A stretch of DNA of 64,000 nt, from the NCBI RefSeq assembly GCF_013402815.2, contig NZ_CP058601.1, forward strand, positions 744,001 to 808,000, read 5' to 3'. The position numbers and the translations under genes are program-made. The stretch is from Natrinema halophilum (lineage in GTDB: Archaea > Halobacteriota > Halobacteria > Halobacteriales > Natrialbaceae). Position 1 is the stretch's first letter; each line of letters starts with the position of its first letter. The notes beneath the pieces were generated by a model, which was not told the origin of the DNA, did not search any database, and saw only the letters and a list, made by a program, of their open reading frames with translations. Of the stretch, positions 1-9,493 are shown one piece after another.

Positions 1-167
1 GCGAGAAGCCAGTTAGTCGGCTCTTCACCCGTCTGTCGAAGGTCCTCTTCGGTAACGTCTACTTCCGGTATCTGATCGGTGTCTCCCTGTTCGACGATTG
101 ATTCACCCGGTTTTTCGTTCCACGGTGCGTCTTCCGGTAGTTCGACGAGATGAGATTCGTATGTCAT
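1..167 (-). CDS. PQQ-dependent dehydrogenase, N-terminal fragment (cut by window edge)
   Basis: Only the first 55 codons are inside the window; the gene continues beyond base 1. It starts MTYESHLVELPEDAPWNEK and ends ..EEPTNWLL, which matches how quinoprotein (PQQ) alcohol/glucose dehydrogenase beta-propellers of haloarchaea begin, just before their first propeller blade. No signal peptide is present in the visible part. It lies 15 bp after a Tat-type secreted protein gene on the same strand, so the two probably form an operon. The family oxidises alcohols or sugars with pyrroloquinoline quinone. The assignment rests on a short N-terminal pattern and the substrate cannot be told. Confidence 0.6.
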   Translation of the reverse strand, partial: MTYESHLVELPEDAPWNEKPGESIVEQGDTDQIPEVDVTEEDLRQTGEEPTNWLL

Positions 168-182
168 TCGTGTTCACCCTGG

Positions 183-1121
183 TTAGTTGGTTACCTGGTT
201 TCTCGGCGCCCGCTTGTCGTCCGTGATCCGGATGACATCGCCGATCAGGAACTCCTGGGCGATGATCATCAACGCGGTGCTGGCGGTCGTCAATGTCGTG
301 AGGTGATCGTCCGCGATGTCGCCGTCCGCGAGGTCGCGCGCGGCCGACCCCATCAGGTAGTAACCGCCGAGCATCGATTTGACGTCCCAGAGCCCCTGGT
401 CTATCATCTCGCCCGTGATCAGCGGTTCGCGCTGCCACAGGAAGTGGTCGAGGCCATCGATCCACAGTAACGAACCTTCCGCAGCCCGTTGGTGGAGCGG
501 CGCGACGTACTCGTGAACGACACCGTCATCGACGGCGTTCGCCGGCGGATAGTCGCCCGTCTTCATCCACCAGGAAAGTTGTTCACGTGCGTTTACGATG
601 TTCATCACCAGCGCCGTCTGCTCCTGCTCGGAGAACCCGACTTCCGATAGCGTCGCCGGGAGCGCATCGATGTGGAGCAGTTGCCGCGTCGTCTCCTCGA
701 TGTGCTCCGGCGTGAACCCCGGCAAGTTCTCCTCTGCACTCGCGAAGAACCCTACCTCAGCGAGGTGGTCGTTGATCGCCCACGCTGCCGTCGTCAGTTC
801 TTGATAGGCCGACGCGTCCTGTTCAGGAACCCCCATCGCCTCGAGTTCGGCCAACAGTCCGAAGCTACCCTCAAGGCCGGCCAGTTGCTCGCTCAGCAGC
901 GTCGCGTCGAGCGTTCCTGTCAGGTCGTTTTGCACCGCCTCTCCCATCTCGGCGAGACCCTCTGCGGTTCCGCTCGAGACCTCCGATCGGAGATCCTGTA
1001 ACGTCGCACCGGCGACGGCACCGCCGGCGACGACGCCGAGCGCTTTCAGGAATTCGCGACGGTCCTCGTCGCTTACGTCCCCGTAGCTGTATCGTTCTTC
1101 TGGATTGGTACCGTATACCAT
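183..1121 (-). CDS. Tat-exported alpha-helical protein upstream of PQQ dehydrogenase
   Basis: A 312-residue acidic protein from the ATG at 1121. A GTG at 1148 in the same frame would add nine residues and fits the TATA-like AT run at 1181-1189 (minus strand) slightly better. Residues 21-26 read RREFLK, followed by a Gly/Ala-rich hydrophobic stretch: a twin-arginine signal, so export of the folded protein is likely. The remainder is predominantly helical with no motif I recognise. It is the first gene of a presumed operon with the PQQ-type dehydrogenase 15 bp downstream, so it may be a partner subunit or chaperone of that enzyme. This role is inferred from context only. Confidence 0.6.
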   Translation of the reverse strand: MVYGTNPEERYSYGDVSDEDRREFLKALGVVAGGAVAGATLQDLRSEVSSGTAEGLAEMGEAVQNDLTGTLDATLLSEQLAGLEGSFGLLAELEAMGVPEQDASAYQELTTAAWAINDHLAEVGFFASAEENLPGFTPEHIEETTRQLLHIDALPATLSEVGFSEQEQTALVMNIVNAREQLSWWMKTGDYPPANAVDDGVVHEYVAPLHQRAAEGSLLWIDGLDHFLWQREPLITGEMIDQGLWDVKSMLGGYYLMGSAARDLADGDIADDHLTTLTTASTALMIIAQEFLIGDVIRITDDKRAPRNQVTN

Positions 1122-1180
1122 GGCACTCTCTGAGGGACGTGGTCCCACTCATTAAGATGCTTCCACCGTTTTCGATTTGA

Positions 1181-1189
1181 AATATATTT
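1181..1189 (-). promoter_or_regulatory. TATA-like box for the Tat protein/PQQ operon
   Basis: An isolated AATATATTT stretch in GC-rich DNA, about 33 nt upstream of the GTG at 1148 and 60 nt upstream of the ATG at 1121. It is placed as an archaeal TATA box would be. Confidence 0.4.
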
Positions 1190-1529
1190 CTTCAGACGAC
1201 TCGAACCGCTGGATTTGCGTGGAATGTATGCAGAACAAGGTATGTTACCACAACACGTACTTAGAACGAATTCGGTCGGATAATCGGGAATTTCCCTTGC
1301 CGATGGTAATTTTTATCGGCGTCAGGATGCTGCTCGATACGGTATTACTCTGTTAGAAGAAATTTCCGCGCGCTTCATCATGGAAAGTCACCTTCGTGAT
1401 TCGAATCGTTCCGTTGGTGGGCTCTACCACCGACTGTCATCTCGTTCCGTCAAAACGTACTCTGGCTGTGAGACTCATGTTAAGCACTGATGAAGGATGT
1501 GACGTTATATACTCATCTAGTGAGATAAT

Positions 1530-1829
1530 CTACCGAAAGTATCTCACACTCTGTACATCTACCTGCTCATTCCTGATCAGACCGTCATAGCCTGCAACTA
1601 GCAGTTCAACCTGCACGTCGGCAGAATCAGGATTCTCTTTGACAATTCTGTCGAGCGCTTCCGGATCAACGTGCTCGTAAAGTGTGAAGCCGAGATCAGC
1701 AGGGGCGTCTACGGGATCGACGTTTTCGACCGCGCAGACCGCCTGAATAATGGCGGTACTGACCGGGGTTTCGTCGTCGTACGTATGTTCAAACGTTGGA
1801 TGGGAACTGCTATCGCTATCTGATGACAT
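1530..1829 (-). CDS. HalOD1 domain protein
   Basis: A 99-residue protein starting MSSDSDSS at 1829; in-frame codons further upstream look non-coding. After a Ser/Asp-rich head it shows the HalOD1 pattern: TPVSTAIIQAVCAVENVDP, then DLGFTLYEHVDPEALDRI, then a beta-strand region ending VDVQSVRYFR. HalOD1 is a haloarchaeal domain of unknown biochemical role, often tied to two-component or regulatory proteins. It stands alone between the PQQ operon and top6B, and a second HalOD1 protein lies at 41568-41861. Confidence 0.8.
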   Translation of the reverse strand: MSSDSDSSSHPTFEHTYDDETPVSTAIIQAVCAVENVDPVDAPADLGFTLYEHVDPEALDRIVKENPDSADVQVELLVAGYDGLIRNEQVDVQSVRYFR

Positions 1830-2007
1830 GGTGGTCTCACCAGAACGTGCTAGTCGACTTCGATTGTTGAATCTATGTCCCAGGTATGTAAGAGACGTGT
1901 TCGAGAAGGTCATCGCAGTTGAGCTATAGCTGATGATCCGACTGCCGAGCACACCAGGCACCGACCGAAACCGTTCTCTGTACGGGTCCACTTTCACTCC
2001 GGTAGCA

Positions 2008-2016
2008 CACATCTTT
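2008..2016 (+). promoter_or_regulatory. TATA-like box for top6B
   Basis: The stretch CACATCTTTTAGCC lies about 30 nt upstream of the ATG at 2044. This is the distance expected for a leaderless haloarchaeal mRNA, and no Shine-Dalgarno is seen before the ATG. Confidence 0.4.
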
Positions 2017-2043
2017 TAGCCTCCCCGTTAGTAAGGGAAGACG

Positions 2044-4521
2044 ATGACGTCGTTCCAGTCGACACTCGGTGACGAGCCGGGGATCGCCGAGGAGCTGGCC
2101 GAGAGCCAGCAGGCTATCTCCATCGCCGAGTTCTTCGAGAAGAACAAGCACATGCTCGGCTTCGACAGCGGCGCTCGAGGCCTCGTCACGGCCGTCAAGG
2201 AGGCCGTCGACAACGCCTTGGACGCCGCGGAGGAAGCGGGCATTCTTCCGGACATCTACGTCGAGATTCAGGAAGCGGGTGACTACTATCGCCTGATCGT
2301 CGAAGACAACGGTCCGGGGCTGACGAAAGAATCGCTTCCGAAAGTCTTCGGGAAACTACTCTACGGATCTCGCTTTCACGCACGCGAACAATCTCGCGGC
2401 CAGCAGGGTATCGGCATCTCCGCAGCCGTCCTCTATTCACAGCTGACGAGCGGCAAACCCGCGAAGATCACCAGTCGAACCCAGGGCTCTAGCGAGGCGG
2501 AATACTTCGAGCTCATCATCGATACCGACGATAACGAACCCGAAATAAGCGTCGAGGAGACGACCACCTGGGATCGGCCCCACGGCACGCGCATCGAACT
2601 CGAGATGGAAGCCAATATGCGTGCCCGCCAGCAGCTTCACGACTATATCAAGCACACGGCGGTCGTCAACCCCCACGCCCGTCTCGAGCTTCGTGAGCCC
2701 ACGGAACACTTCAAGTTCGAACGAGCGACCGACCAGCTACCCGAAGAGACCGAGGAAATTCGCCCGCATCCTCACGGGGTCGAACTCGGCACCGTGATGA
2801 AAATGCTGACCGCGACGGATTCCCAGACAGTCTCGGGGTTCTTGCAGGGAGAGTTCACCCGCGTCGGGAAGAAGACCACTGACTCGATCATCGACGCGTT
2901 CCGCGACCGCCACTACGGCCGCGAGATGCGCTGGCGGTCCCCCGAATCCCACGAATCGGCGGACGTGGCTGTCGCGGTTGAGAGTGCGACGGCGAACAAG
3001 GGTCCGGAACCGACCAGAGCTTTCGCCGAAGCCGTCGCCGACCGCGTCGGCGACCGAGACCGAATCGCGTACCACGAACTGTTCGAAGTCGTCGAGTCTG
3101 CTGCGGACGGCGTCGAAGACGAGTACGAGGCGACGTTTGGCGACACCGTTCGAGAAAATGCCGTCGAGGCGGCCTGGCTCGAACTTATCGACGCAGCTGA
3201 AACGGACGACGAGGCGGCGCAATCTCCGGCCGACAATGGGGACGAAGCCGACGACTCACGACTCGTCGCCGACCTGTACGACCTCGCGGACGACGCGACG
3301 AGCACCCGCAAGGACGACGGGATCATCCACGCCTTTGCAGACCGGCTGGCGGCCAAGTTCGAGGACGAACGCGAGGCCGAAAACGTTCGCCACCGACTCA
3401 CACATTCGCAACTCCGAGAATACGTTGACCGCGCGGCGGACCTCACCGAGGAATACGACGACGTCTCGTTCGGGGAGACGGCCCGGGAAAACGTCGTCGA
3501 GGCCATCTGGGACGTAATGGGGACCGTCCCGGACGATCCACCCCTCGTACGAGAACTGAACGACGACCGCGACGCCACCAGTAACCTCGTCGACGCGATG
3601 CGCGCAACCGATATCATGGCGCCGCCGACGCGGTGTCTCTCGCCGATCACCGAGGAACTCATCACCGCCGGACTCGAAAAGGAGTTCGACGCCGACTTCT
3701 TCGCGTCCGCGACTCGCGACGCCGGGGTCTCCGGCGGCGACCCGTTCGTCGTCGAAGCCGGAATCGCCTACGGCGGCGACCTCGAGGCCGAGGGCAAGGG
3801 CGAGGTGCTTCGCTTTGCAAACCGGGTCCCGCTGGTCTATCAACGTGGCGCCTGTGCGACGACCGACGTGGTCAAGACCATCGGCTGGCGCAACTACGGG
3901 CTCGACCAGCCCGGCGGCTCCGGTCTCCCGAACGGACCGGTGGTGATCATGGTTCACGTCGCCTCGACGAACGTTCCGTTCACGAGCGAATCGAAAGACG
4001 CCATCGCGAACGTTCCGGAGATAGAAGACGAGATCGAACTCGCGGTTCGCGAAGCCTCTCGTGAACTCAAGAGCTACCTCAACAAGCGCCGGTCGATGCA
4101 ACAGCGGCGAAAGAAACAGAACGTCCTCGGGAAAATCCTTCCCGAGATGGCCGAGAAGGTCGCAGAGGTCACGGATCGCGACGAACCCGACATCGACGAT
4201 GCGATCGCACGCATCATGAACAACGTCCTCGTCGAGCGTCAAATCGAGGAAAACGGCGACGGGTCAGCCGTCTCCCTCGTCATCGAGAACAACTCGAGTA
4301 CGACCGAGTCCGTTGAAGTGACCGACATCGTCTCGGCCGAACCGACGAACCTCTCGGACGGCGCGACTGTCGTCGAGATGGACGGCGAATGGTTCGTCAA
4401 GTGGGAAGCCGACGTGGGAAGCGGCGACGACGCCACGCTCGAGTACGAGGTACCGGACGACGCGACGTTCGATCTGGACATCAAAGGCATCGAAAGCGAG
4501 AAACTCACGGTGTCATCATGA
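2044..4521 (+). CDS. top6B: DNA topoisomerase VI subunit B (ATPase subunit)
   Basis: An 825-residue GHKL ATPase subunit of the A2B2 type IIB topoisomerase that relaxes supercoils and decatenates chromosomes. The Bergerat fold is clear: [10 protein letters not shown] around residues 53-62 (N box), VEDNGPGL (G1) and GQQGIGIS (G2). The transducer domain follows, and the C-terminus has an Ig-like segment ending [10 protein letters not shown]. The protein is far longer than the roughly 530 residues of non-halophilic homologues. The excess is an acidic insertion at about residues 315-520 that contains a degenerate internal duplication (about 326-384 and 430-493). top6A follows through a 19-codon overlapping ORF. 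Confidence 0.97.
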   Translation: MTSFQSTLGDEPGIAEELAESQQAISIAEFFEKNKHMLGFDSGARGLVTAVKEAVDNALDAAEEAGILPDIYVEIQEAGDYYRLIVEDNGPGLTKESLPKVFGKLLYGSRFHAREQSRGQQGIGISAAVLYSQLTSGKPAKITSRTQGSSEAEYFELIIDTDDNEPEISVEETTTWDRPHGTRIELEMEANMRARQQLHDYIKHTAVVNPHARLELREPTEHFKFERATDQLPEETEEIRPHPHGVELGTVMKMLTATDSQTVSGFLQGEFTRVGKKTTDSIIDAFRDRHYGREMRWRSPESHESADVAVAVESATANKGPEPTRAFAEAVADRVGDRDRIAYHELFEVVESAADGVEDEYEATFGDTVRENAVEAAWLELIDAAETDDEAAQSPADNGDEADDSRLVADLYDLADDATSTRKDDGIIHAFADRLAAKFEDEREAENVRHRLTHSQLREYVDRAADLTEEYDDVSFGETARENVVEAIWDVMGTVPDDPPLVRELNDDRDATSNLVDAMRATDIMAPPTRCLSPITEELITAGLEKEFDADFFASATRDAGVSGGDPFVVEAGIAYGGDLEAEGKGEVLRFANRVPLVYQRGACATTDVVKTIGWRNYGLDQPGGSGLPNGPVVIMVHVASTNVPFTSESKDAIANVPEIEDEIELAVREASRELKSYLNKRRSMQQRRKKQNVLGKILPEMAEKVAEVTDRDEPDIDDAIARIMNNVLVERQIEENGDGSAVSLVIENNSSTTESVEVTDIVSAEPTNLSDGATVVEMDGEWFVKWEADVGSGDDATLEYEVPDDATFDLDIKGIESEKLTVSS

Positions 4522-4577
4522 GCATCCGATTGTTTCCTCATACCGAGCGAACTGAACGTGCGGTGAGAAACCAATGA
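4518..4577 (+). CDS. 19-codon linker ORF between top6B and top6A
   Basis: The ATG at 4518 overlaps the top6B stop as ATGA, and the TGA at 4575-4577 overlaps the top6A ATG at 4574, again as ATGA. The encoded peptide is [25 protein letters not shown] at 4562-4566 inside it is well placed as Shine-Dalgarno for top6A, and a weaker GGTG lies before the ATG at 4518. The arrangement would let ribosomes pass from top6B to top6A by termination-reinitiation, which may balance subunit synthesis. No homologue is recognised and the peptide itself may be dispensable. Confidence 0.45.
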   Translation: MSIRLFPHTERTERAVRNQ

Positions 4578-5665
4578 GCACAGACGATACTCAGCAGGCC
4601 CGAGAGCAGTTGATCGACCTCGCAGCGCAGTTCTACGACCAGTTTGAACTGGGCGAAATACCACACATGTCCGTGCCGACGCGGACGAAAAACAACATCG
4701 AGTACGACGAAGACAAACACGTCTGGGTCTACGGCGACCGGGAGTCCACCCGATCGGCCAACTCCGTCCGCGGGGCGCGAAAGCTCCTGAAGGCAGTCTA
4801 CACGATCGAATTCCTCTCGGACCAACTCGAGGAGGACCGCTCGTCGACCCTCCGTGAACTCTACTACCTGTCGGAGAGCTGGGACAACGACGAAGCGCAG
4901 TTCTCGGATCAAGACGAATCGAACGGCCTCATCGAGGACCTGGAGATCGTTTCGGGGGTCACTCGCGAAGACTTCCACATGCGCCCGGAAGAGTCTGGCG
5001 CGACGATCATGGGGCCGCTGCACCTCCGCGAGCAAACCCGTCGCGGCGAGCGCGAGATCCACTGCCAGGAGGACGTCGGCGAAGGCGGCTACCAGATTCC
5101 GAACAATCCGGATACGATCGACTTTCTCGACTCCGATGCCGACTTTATACTCGCGGTCGAGACCGGCGGGATGCGCGACCGACTGGTCGAAAACGGATTC
5201 GATGACGAGTACAACGCGTTAATCGTCCACCTCAAGGGCCAGCCCGCGAGGGCGACCAGACGGATTACCAAGCGCCTGCACGACGAACTCGACCTGCCGG
5301 TGACCGTCTTTACCGACGGTGATCCGTGGTCGTACCGCATCTACGGCTCCGTCGCCTACGGCTCGATCAAGTCCGCCCATCTCTCGGAGTACCTCGCCAC
5401 ACCCGAGGCGCAGTTCGTCGGCATCCAGCCCGCCGACATCGTCGAGTACGAACTGCCGACCGACCCGCTCTCCGATTCGGACGTGAACGCTCTGGAGAGT
5501 GAACTGGAAGACCCGCGATTCCAGACCGACTACTGGGAGGAACAGATCGAACTCCAGCTCGACCTCGAGAAGAAGTCCGAACAACAGTCGCTGGCGTCTC
5601 ACGGCCTGGACTTCGTGACGGATACGTATCTCCCCGAACGGCTCAGCGATATGGGCGTTCTGTAG
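4574..5665 (+). CDS. top6A: DNA topoisomerase VI subunit A (cleavage subunit)
   Basis: A 363-residue Spo11/Top6A protein that makes the double-strand break. The catalytic winged-helix motif [11 protein letters not shown] carries Tyr97/Tyr98, the second being the expected nucleophile. The Toprim domain shows [10 protein letters not shown] and the acidic cluster [18 protein letters not shown]. The C-terminus ends LSDMGVL. Length is normal for the family. The start is fixed by the ATGA overlap with the preceding 19-codon ORF and by GGTGA seven bases upstream. It is cotranscribed with top6B. Confidence 0.97.
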   Translation: MSTDDTQQAREQLIDLAAQFYDQFELGEIPHMSVPTRTKNNIEYDEDKHVWVYGDRESTRSANSVRGARKLLKAVYTIEFLSDQLEEDRSSTLRELYYLSESWDNDEAQFSDQDESNGLIEDLEIVSGVTREDFHMRPEESGATIMGPLHLREQTRRGEREIHCQEDVGEGGYQIPNNPDTIDFLDSDADFILAVETGGMRDRLVENGFDDEYNALIVHLKGQPARATRRITKRLHDELDLPVTVFTDGDPWSYRIYGSVAYGSIKSAHLSEYLATPEAQFVGIQPADIVEYELPTDPLSDSDVNALESELEDPRFQTDYWEEQIELQLDLEKKSEQQSLASHGLDFVTDTYLPERLSDMGVL

Positions 5666-5880
5666 CGATACGACGGGCGAGCAAGGCGGCGTAGCAGTTC
5701 GAAGGGGTTGTCATTCCGGCAAGGACGGAGAACACGACACGTCGCTCGGCTACCGGTCATTCTCGGCCGGTTCCCCGGGTCACTGACCGAATCGATCGGC
5801 CGCTCTATTTGGTTCGGCGCCCTGTGTCTGCAGGTACAACCTGTTCCTGTCTGCATCGACTTTCTTCGCCGTGATGAGAC

Positions 5881-6186
5881 ATGGCTGACGAAACAGATGA
5901 CAAACGGCCGATGCACAGCGAGCCGGACGAACAAGCCATCGAGGAACCGACGACCTCCGGTGCGCAGGAAGCGAGCGAAACCGCGTGGATGATGAAAGAA
6001 GGGGTCACGATCGGCCTCATCTCGATCATGGCCGTCCTCGTACTCGCGCTGGGGCTCATGCAGGGGACCGGACTCGTCGACTTCCTCGCGCCGTTTGCGG
6101 ACACGGGTCTCGGCCAGTGGGCGGCCTTCGCTGTCCTGGTCCTCATCGTTGTCGCGGCGTTCGTCTGGTCGCGTCGCGGCGTGTGA
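5881..6186 (+). CDS. Small two-helix membrane protein
   Basis: 101 residues: an acidic, Glu/Asp/Thr-rich cytosolic head of about 36 residues, then two hydrophobic segments (about 41-62 and 78-96) and a C-terminal WSRRGV that obeys the positive-inside rule. This is the form of a conserved haloarchaeal small membrane protein of unknown function. It follows top6A after a 215-bp gap in which I see no other gene. The role is unknown. Confidence 0.6.
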   Translation: MADETDDKRPMHSEPDEQAIEEPTTSGAQEASETAWMMKEGVTIGLISIMAVLVLALGLMQGTGLVDFLAPFADTGLGQWAAFAVLVLIVVAAFVWSRRGV

Positions 6187-6242
6187 TCGACTGCTTCAAA
6201 CCGCAAATCGACAGATTAGCACGGTGTGTTCCTCGGGGCAAC

Positions 6243-6956
6243 TCACGTTTCGTCTCTATCAAGGACGACCGGAACCCCGCTGGTCGCCACGTCGACGACG
6301 AACGACTCCGCGTCGGTTTCGATCGCTTCGAACGTATCGTAGTGAACCGGGAGAACGAGATCCGGCTCGAGCCGCGCTGCCAGCGCCGCAGCCTCGTGGC
6401 GATCCATCGTAAACGTCCCGCCAATCGGCGGGAAGAGGATATCGACGGGTACGTCGGCGTGAACCGGGAGGACGTCGGTATCGCCGGGCCAGAATGCCGT
6501 GGTACCGTCGAGGGTGACGCCGAACCCGCACCCCTGTCCCTCGGGATGGTAGGGGATGCCGTTTTCGTCGGTGTGCGGGCCATCGGAGTCGTTGTACGCC
6601 GGCGTCGTAAACAGGTCGAGCGGCCCGAGAACGAACGACTCGTCAGTGCTAACTCGCTCCACGTCGAATGGCAGCTCTTCCGGCCTCTCATCGACTCGAT
6701 CGATTTCATTCGCGTCAGTTGAATCGTGGACGACGAGCAGCGCATCCTCGTTCGCCACCCGTCGAATCGACTCGGGATCGTAGTGATGATCGTGGCTAAC
6801 GAGAATCAGATCGCCGTCTCGAGCCTCGTAACCGCTCAGCACGTCGTACGCCTCCGGACCGGGGTCGACGTAGACGACCGCGCCCGTCTGTCCCTCGAGC
6901 CGAATCGTCGCGAGGCCGAACCAGTCGATCGTCAGGGCGTCGAACGTGACGGTCAT
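6243..6956 (-). CDS. MBL-fold metal-dependent hydrolase (UPF0173/UlaG-like)
   Basis: 237 residues from the ATG at 6956. It begins with a beta-strand pair (IDWFGLATIRLEG), then VYVDPGP and the metal motif SHDHHYD, a degenerate form of HxHxDH. Later come FWPGDTD and LPVHYDTFEA, which give further metal ligands. This is the layout of the L-ascorbate-6-phosphate-lactonase-like branch of the metallo-beta-lactamase fold. The substrate is unknown. It is the last gene of a minus-strand series with the FAH-family enzyme 78 bp upstream and may belong to the same catabolic or detoxifying unit. Confidence 0.85.
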   Translation of the reverse strand: MTVTFDALTIDWFGLATIRLEGQTGAVVYVDPGPEAYDVLSGYEARDGDLILVSHDHHYDPESIRRVANEDALLVVHDSTDANEIDRVDERPEELPFDVERVSTDESFVLGPLDLFTTPAYNDSDGPHTDENGIPYHPEGQGCGFGVTLDGTTAFWPGDTDVLPVHADVPVDILFPPIGGTFTMDRHEAAALAARLEPDLVLPVHYDTFEAIETDAESFVVDVATSGVPVVLDRDET

Positions 6957-7033
6957 ACGAGACACTCCTCCGAGCCCACCGAAAAGGATTCGATTCGCGG
7001 TCGATCCGGACGGGCTCGCGTGCGAAGCGATGG

Positions 7034-7771
7034 TCAGGGAATCCGAACTGAGTGTGCCAGCGTGCCGACGCCTTCGACCTCGATTTCGACTTCGTCACCG
7101 TCGGCCAGCGGTCCGACGCCTTCTGGCGTGCCAGTTGCGATCACGTCTCCGGGCTCGAGTGTGAGATAGGTCGTAATCTCGGCGATCAGTTCGGGGATCG
7201 AAAACACGAGTTGATTGCGGGAGCCGTCCTGTCGCAGGTCGCCGTTTACGCGGGTCCGAACGGCTGCATCGTCGGGAATCTCGTCGGGTGTCGCGAGGAC
7301 GGGTCCCATCGGGGCCGCGCCGTCGAACGCCTTTCCACGGATCCAATTCTGTTCCTGGCGCTGATCGTCTCGATTCGAGAGATCGTTCACGCACGTAAAT
7401 CCCGCCACCGCATCCATGGCGTCGGCTTCGGAGACGTAACGACACTGCTCGCCGATGACGACGCCGAGTTCGGCTTCGTGATCGATGCGCTCTTTGCCTG
7501 CGGGGAGGGTGACGGTATCGTCGTGGGCTGCGAGCGCGTTCGGTGGCTTCAAAAAGAGCATCGGCCGGTCGGGAACCTCGGAGTCGAGTTCCGCTGCGTG
7601 GTCGGCGTAGTTCTTGCCGATGCACACGATCTTCGAGGGTTCCGACGGCGGCAGGACGTCGATCTCGTCGCTCTCGATCGAATAGCTCTCGGTTGCGAAG
7701 TGGACTGTTCCGTTCTCGTACTCGCCACGACGAACGGCACCGGCCGGGTCGCGAAAACGCGCGTATTTCAT
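7034..7771 (-). CDS. Fumarylacetoacetate hydrolase (FAH) family protein
   Basis: 245 residues from the ATG at 7771 (MKYARF). It has the FAH fold signature IVCIGKNYADHAAE at about 48-61, PMLFLKPPNAL, and metal ligands Glu99, Glu101 and Asp130 in DHEAELGVVIG and CVNDLSNRD. Lys147 lies in WIRGKAFDG and the C-terminal signature is GDVIATGTPEGVGPLADGD. The family hydrolyses, decarboxylates or tautomerises 2-oxo acids such as acylpyruvates or oxaloacetate. Size and layout fit the acylpyruvase/oxaloacetate-tautomerase type (FAHD1-like). The exact reaction cannot be read from sequence. Confidence 0.9.
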   Translation of the reverse strand: MKYARFRDPAGAVRRGEYENGTVHFATESYSIESDEIDVLPPSEPSKIVCIGKNYADHAAELDSEVPDRPMLFLKPPNALAAHDDTVTLPAGKERIDHEAELGVVIGEQCRYVSEADAMDAVAGFTCVNDLSNRDDQRQEQNWIRGKAFDGAAPMGPVLATPDEIPDDAAVRTRVNGDLRQDGSRNQLVFSIPELIAEITTYLTLEPGDVIATGTPEGVGPLADGDEVEIEVEGVGTLAHSVRIP

Positions 7772-7891
7772 ACCCAGTGAAATAGACACCGGCTATCAAA
7801 AACGTTGAGAAGTCGGCGAGCGCGGGCATCGTGATGTCTTGGCCGTTCGGTCCGGAGGGCGGAATCCATCGATCGGGCGGCAAGTGCTCCA

Positions 7892-8740
7892 CTATACGTA
7901 TCTTTCGAGCTCTGCGTACGCCTCGCGAGCCGCCCGGTCGGGTTCGTCGGGATAGGTATAGAGTTCCACCGTCGCGAAGCCGTCGTAACCGATATCATCG
8001 AGTGCATTGAAGATGTTCCGGAAGTCAAGGTCGCCTTCGCCGGGGATGCGATGGTAGTGTTTGCCTCTGGGGCCGCCGACGATGTCCTCGAGGTGGACGC
8101 CGGTGATGGAACCGGCGCTGGCGCGGATGCTCTCCGCGACGTCCTCCCCGTAGACCGCCGCGTGGCCGACATCGAGGTTGACGCCGAGTGAGTCTTGACC
8201 CACGTCCTCGATGAGCGCGAGTACCTCGTCGGTGTTCTCGACCAGCAGTTCGGGCTCGAACTCGATTCCTATCTCGACGTCTCCGGCCACTGCGTAATCG
8301 AGGATTTCGTCCAGCGATTTCCGGAGGGATTCGTGCGCTTCCGCGGGCAACGTGCCGGGTAGCGGGCGGCCGGTCGCCAGACAGACCGCGGGCGAGTCGA
8401 CGGTCTTGGCGAGGTCGATCGCCCGTTTCGTGTAATCCACGCGCCACTCGCGGGCTGCATCGTCTGCGCGTATCACGCTCGGTTCGAAGAACGCCGACGG
8501 CGGCGCGTCGGTGTAATACCCCATCGCCGTGTTCGCGTTGACGTTCGAAACCGCGATATCGGAGCCGTCGAGAGCCTCGAGCAACTCGTCTCGTTCGTCG
8601 TCGCCGAAGTCCGGGAAGTAGGCGTGGGGGTCGTCACCGAGCAGTTCCACGCCGGCGTAGCCGTGGTCCGCGATCCGGCGGACTGCCTCGGGGAGATCGT
8701 ATTTGGTGTACGCGTTCGTCGAGAAAGCGAGTTCGACCAT
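7892..8740 (-). CDS. Sugar-phosphate isomerase/epimerase-type TIM barrel, ebo-like cluster (paralogue 1)
   Basis: 282 residues from the ATG at 8740. It is a xylose-isomerase/AP-endonuclease-2-type TIM barrel with the expected metal ligands at Glu162 (FEPE), Asp190 and His193 (LDVGH), His216 (VHLED) and Glu259 (VELY). It is clearly paralogous to the protein at 10479-11309: both open with FSTNA, an LPEAV/LEDAI helix and a YxGVELL strand, and both end FATVELY/FVTVELY. It lies on the same strand as the UbiA-TIM-barrel-TatD set but is separated from it by about 750 bp. A role with that cluster is inferred from the paralogy and the proximity. Confidence 0.85.
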   Translation of the reverse strand: MVELAFSTNAYTKYDLPEAVRRIADHGYAGVELLGDDPHAYFPDFGDDERDELLEALDGSDIAVSNVNANTAMGYYTDAPPSAFFEPSVIRADDAAREWRVDYTKRAIDLAKTVDSPAVCLATGRPLPGTLPAEAHESLRKSLDEILDYAVAGDVEIGIEFEPELLVENTDEVLALIEDVGQDSLGVNLDVGHAAVYGEDVAESIRASAGSITGVHLEDIVGGPRGKHYHRIPGEGDLDFRNIFNALDDIGYDGFATVELYTYPDEPDRAAREAYAELERYV

Positions 8741-8770
8741 CGATCCTGGTGTCGTACATCGACGAGTCAC

Positions 8771-9493
8771 TAATTCGTTGGCCCGACGAACGCGAAGACT
8801 GGAAGACTAGGAGAACCCGCTCGTAATCGGTCAGGGGATGAGATCGGCGGACGTCGTGACCGGGACCGATCCGTATTCGGTGCGTTCGCCGTGGCGCGAT
8901 GAGTTGTATGCGATCCGGCTCAAAGTTGTGAGACGACTCCAGAACGGCAGCGCAGAGCCGATGGCTCCGGGGCTAAACGAATAAATCGACGTATATCGTA
9001 TACTGAATTACTGATCCAATCCACCTATGGCGAACTACGGCCGCTGGCTCGTCACCCGTTTCTGATGGCTGCCATAGTCACGGAGACGCTGGTCGTTCTG
9101 GGCAATCAGAGTACCCAAGCGATTGCTGTTGGAGCCGGATATCTACCGCTGGAACTGGGTACCGACGCCGCCGAAGTAGTGATCGGTGACTACGCTGGTA
9201 ACGTTCTCCTCGGTGTTGCCACATGGGTCTCGCAGGCTGGTCGGCGTGAGCCGGCGGACTGTTGCCCGCAGCATGCTTCACCGCAGTTGGCGGATGGGTT
9301 CTTCTCGATGGCAGACAGCATCTCCGGTACGGCGTCGAGCGAAGTGTTGTGGTTCGGGGCACCACTGGTGGAACCGGACCGCGTCGAGCTATTCCCCGTT
9401 TGCTCGTCGGTCGTCTCCTCGAACCGTTCCGCCTCGATCACGACGATTACTAGCGATGCCGCGGAGAGTACGCACGACAGATCCGCAAGACAA
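8771..9493. other. Intergenic region, no gene recognised
   Basis: About 720 bp between the two minus-strand parts of the ebo-like cluster. An open frame on the plus strand from 9065 with a mildly hydrophobic start runs into the antisense of the UbiA gene. I see no motif, RBS or codon bias that supports it. No RNA gene or transposon end was recognised. It may be a decayed gene. Confidence 0.5.
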
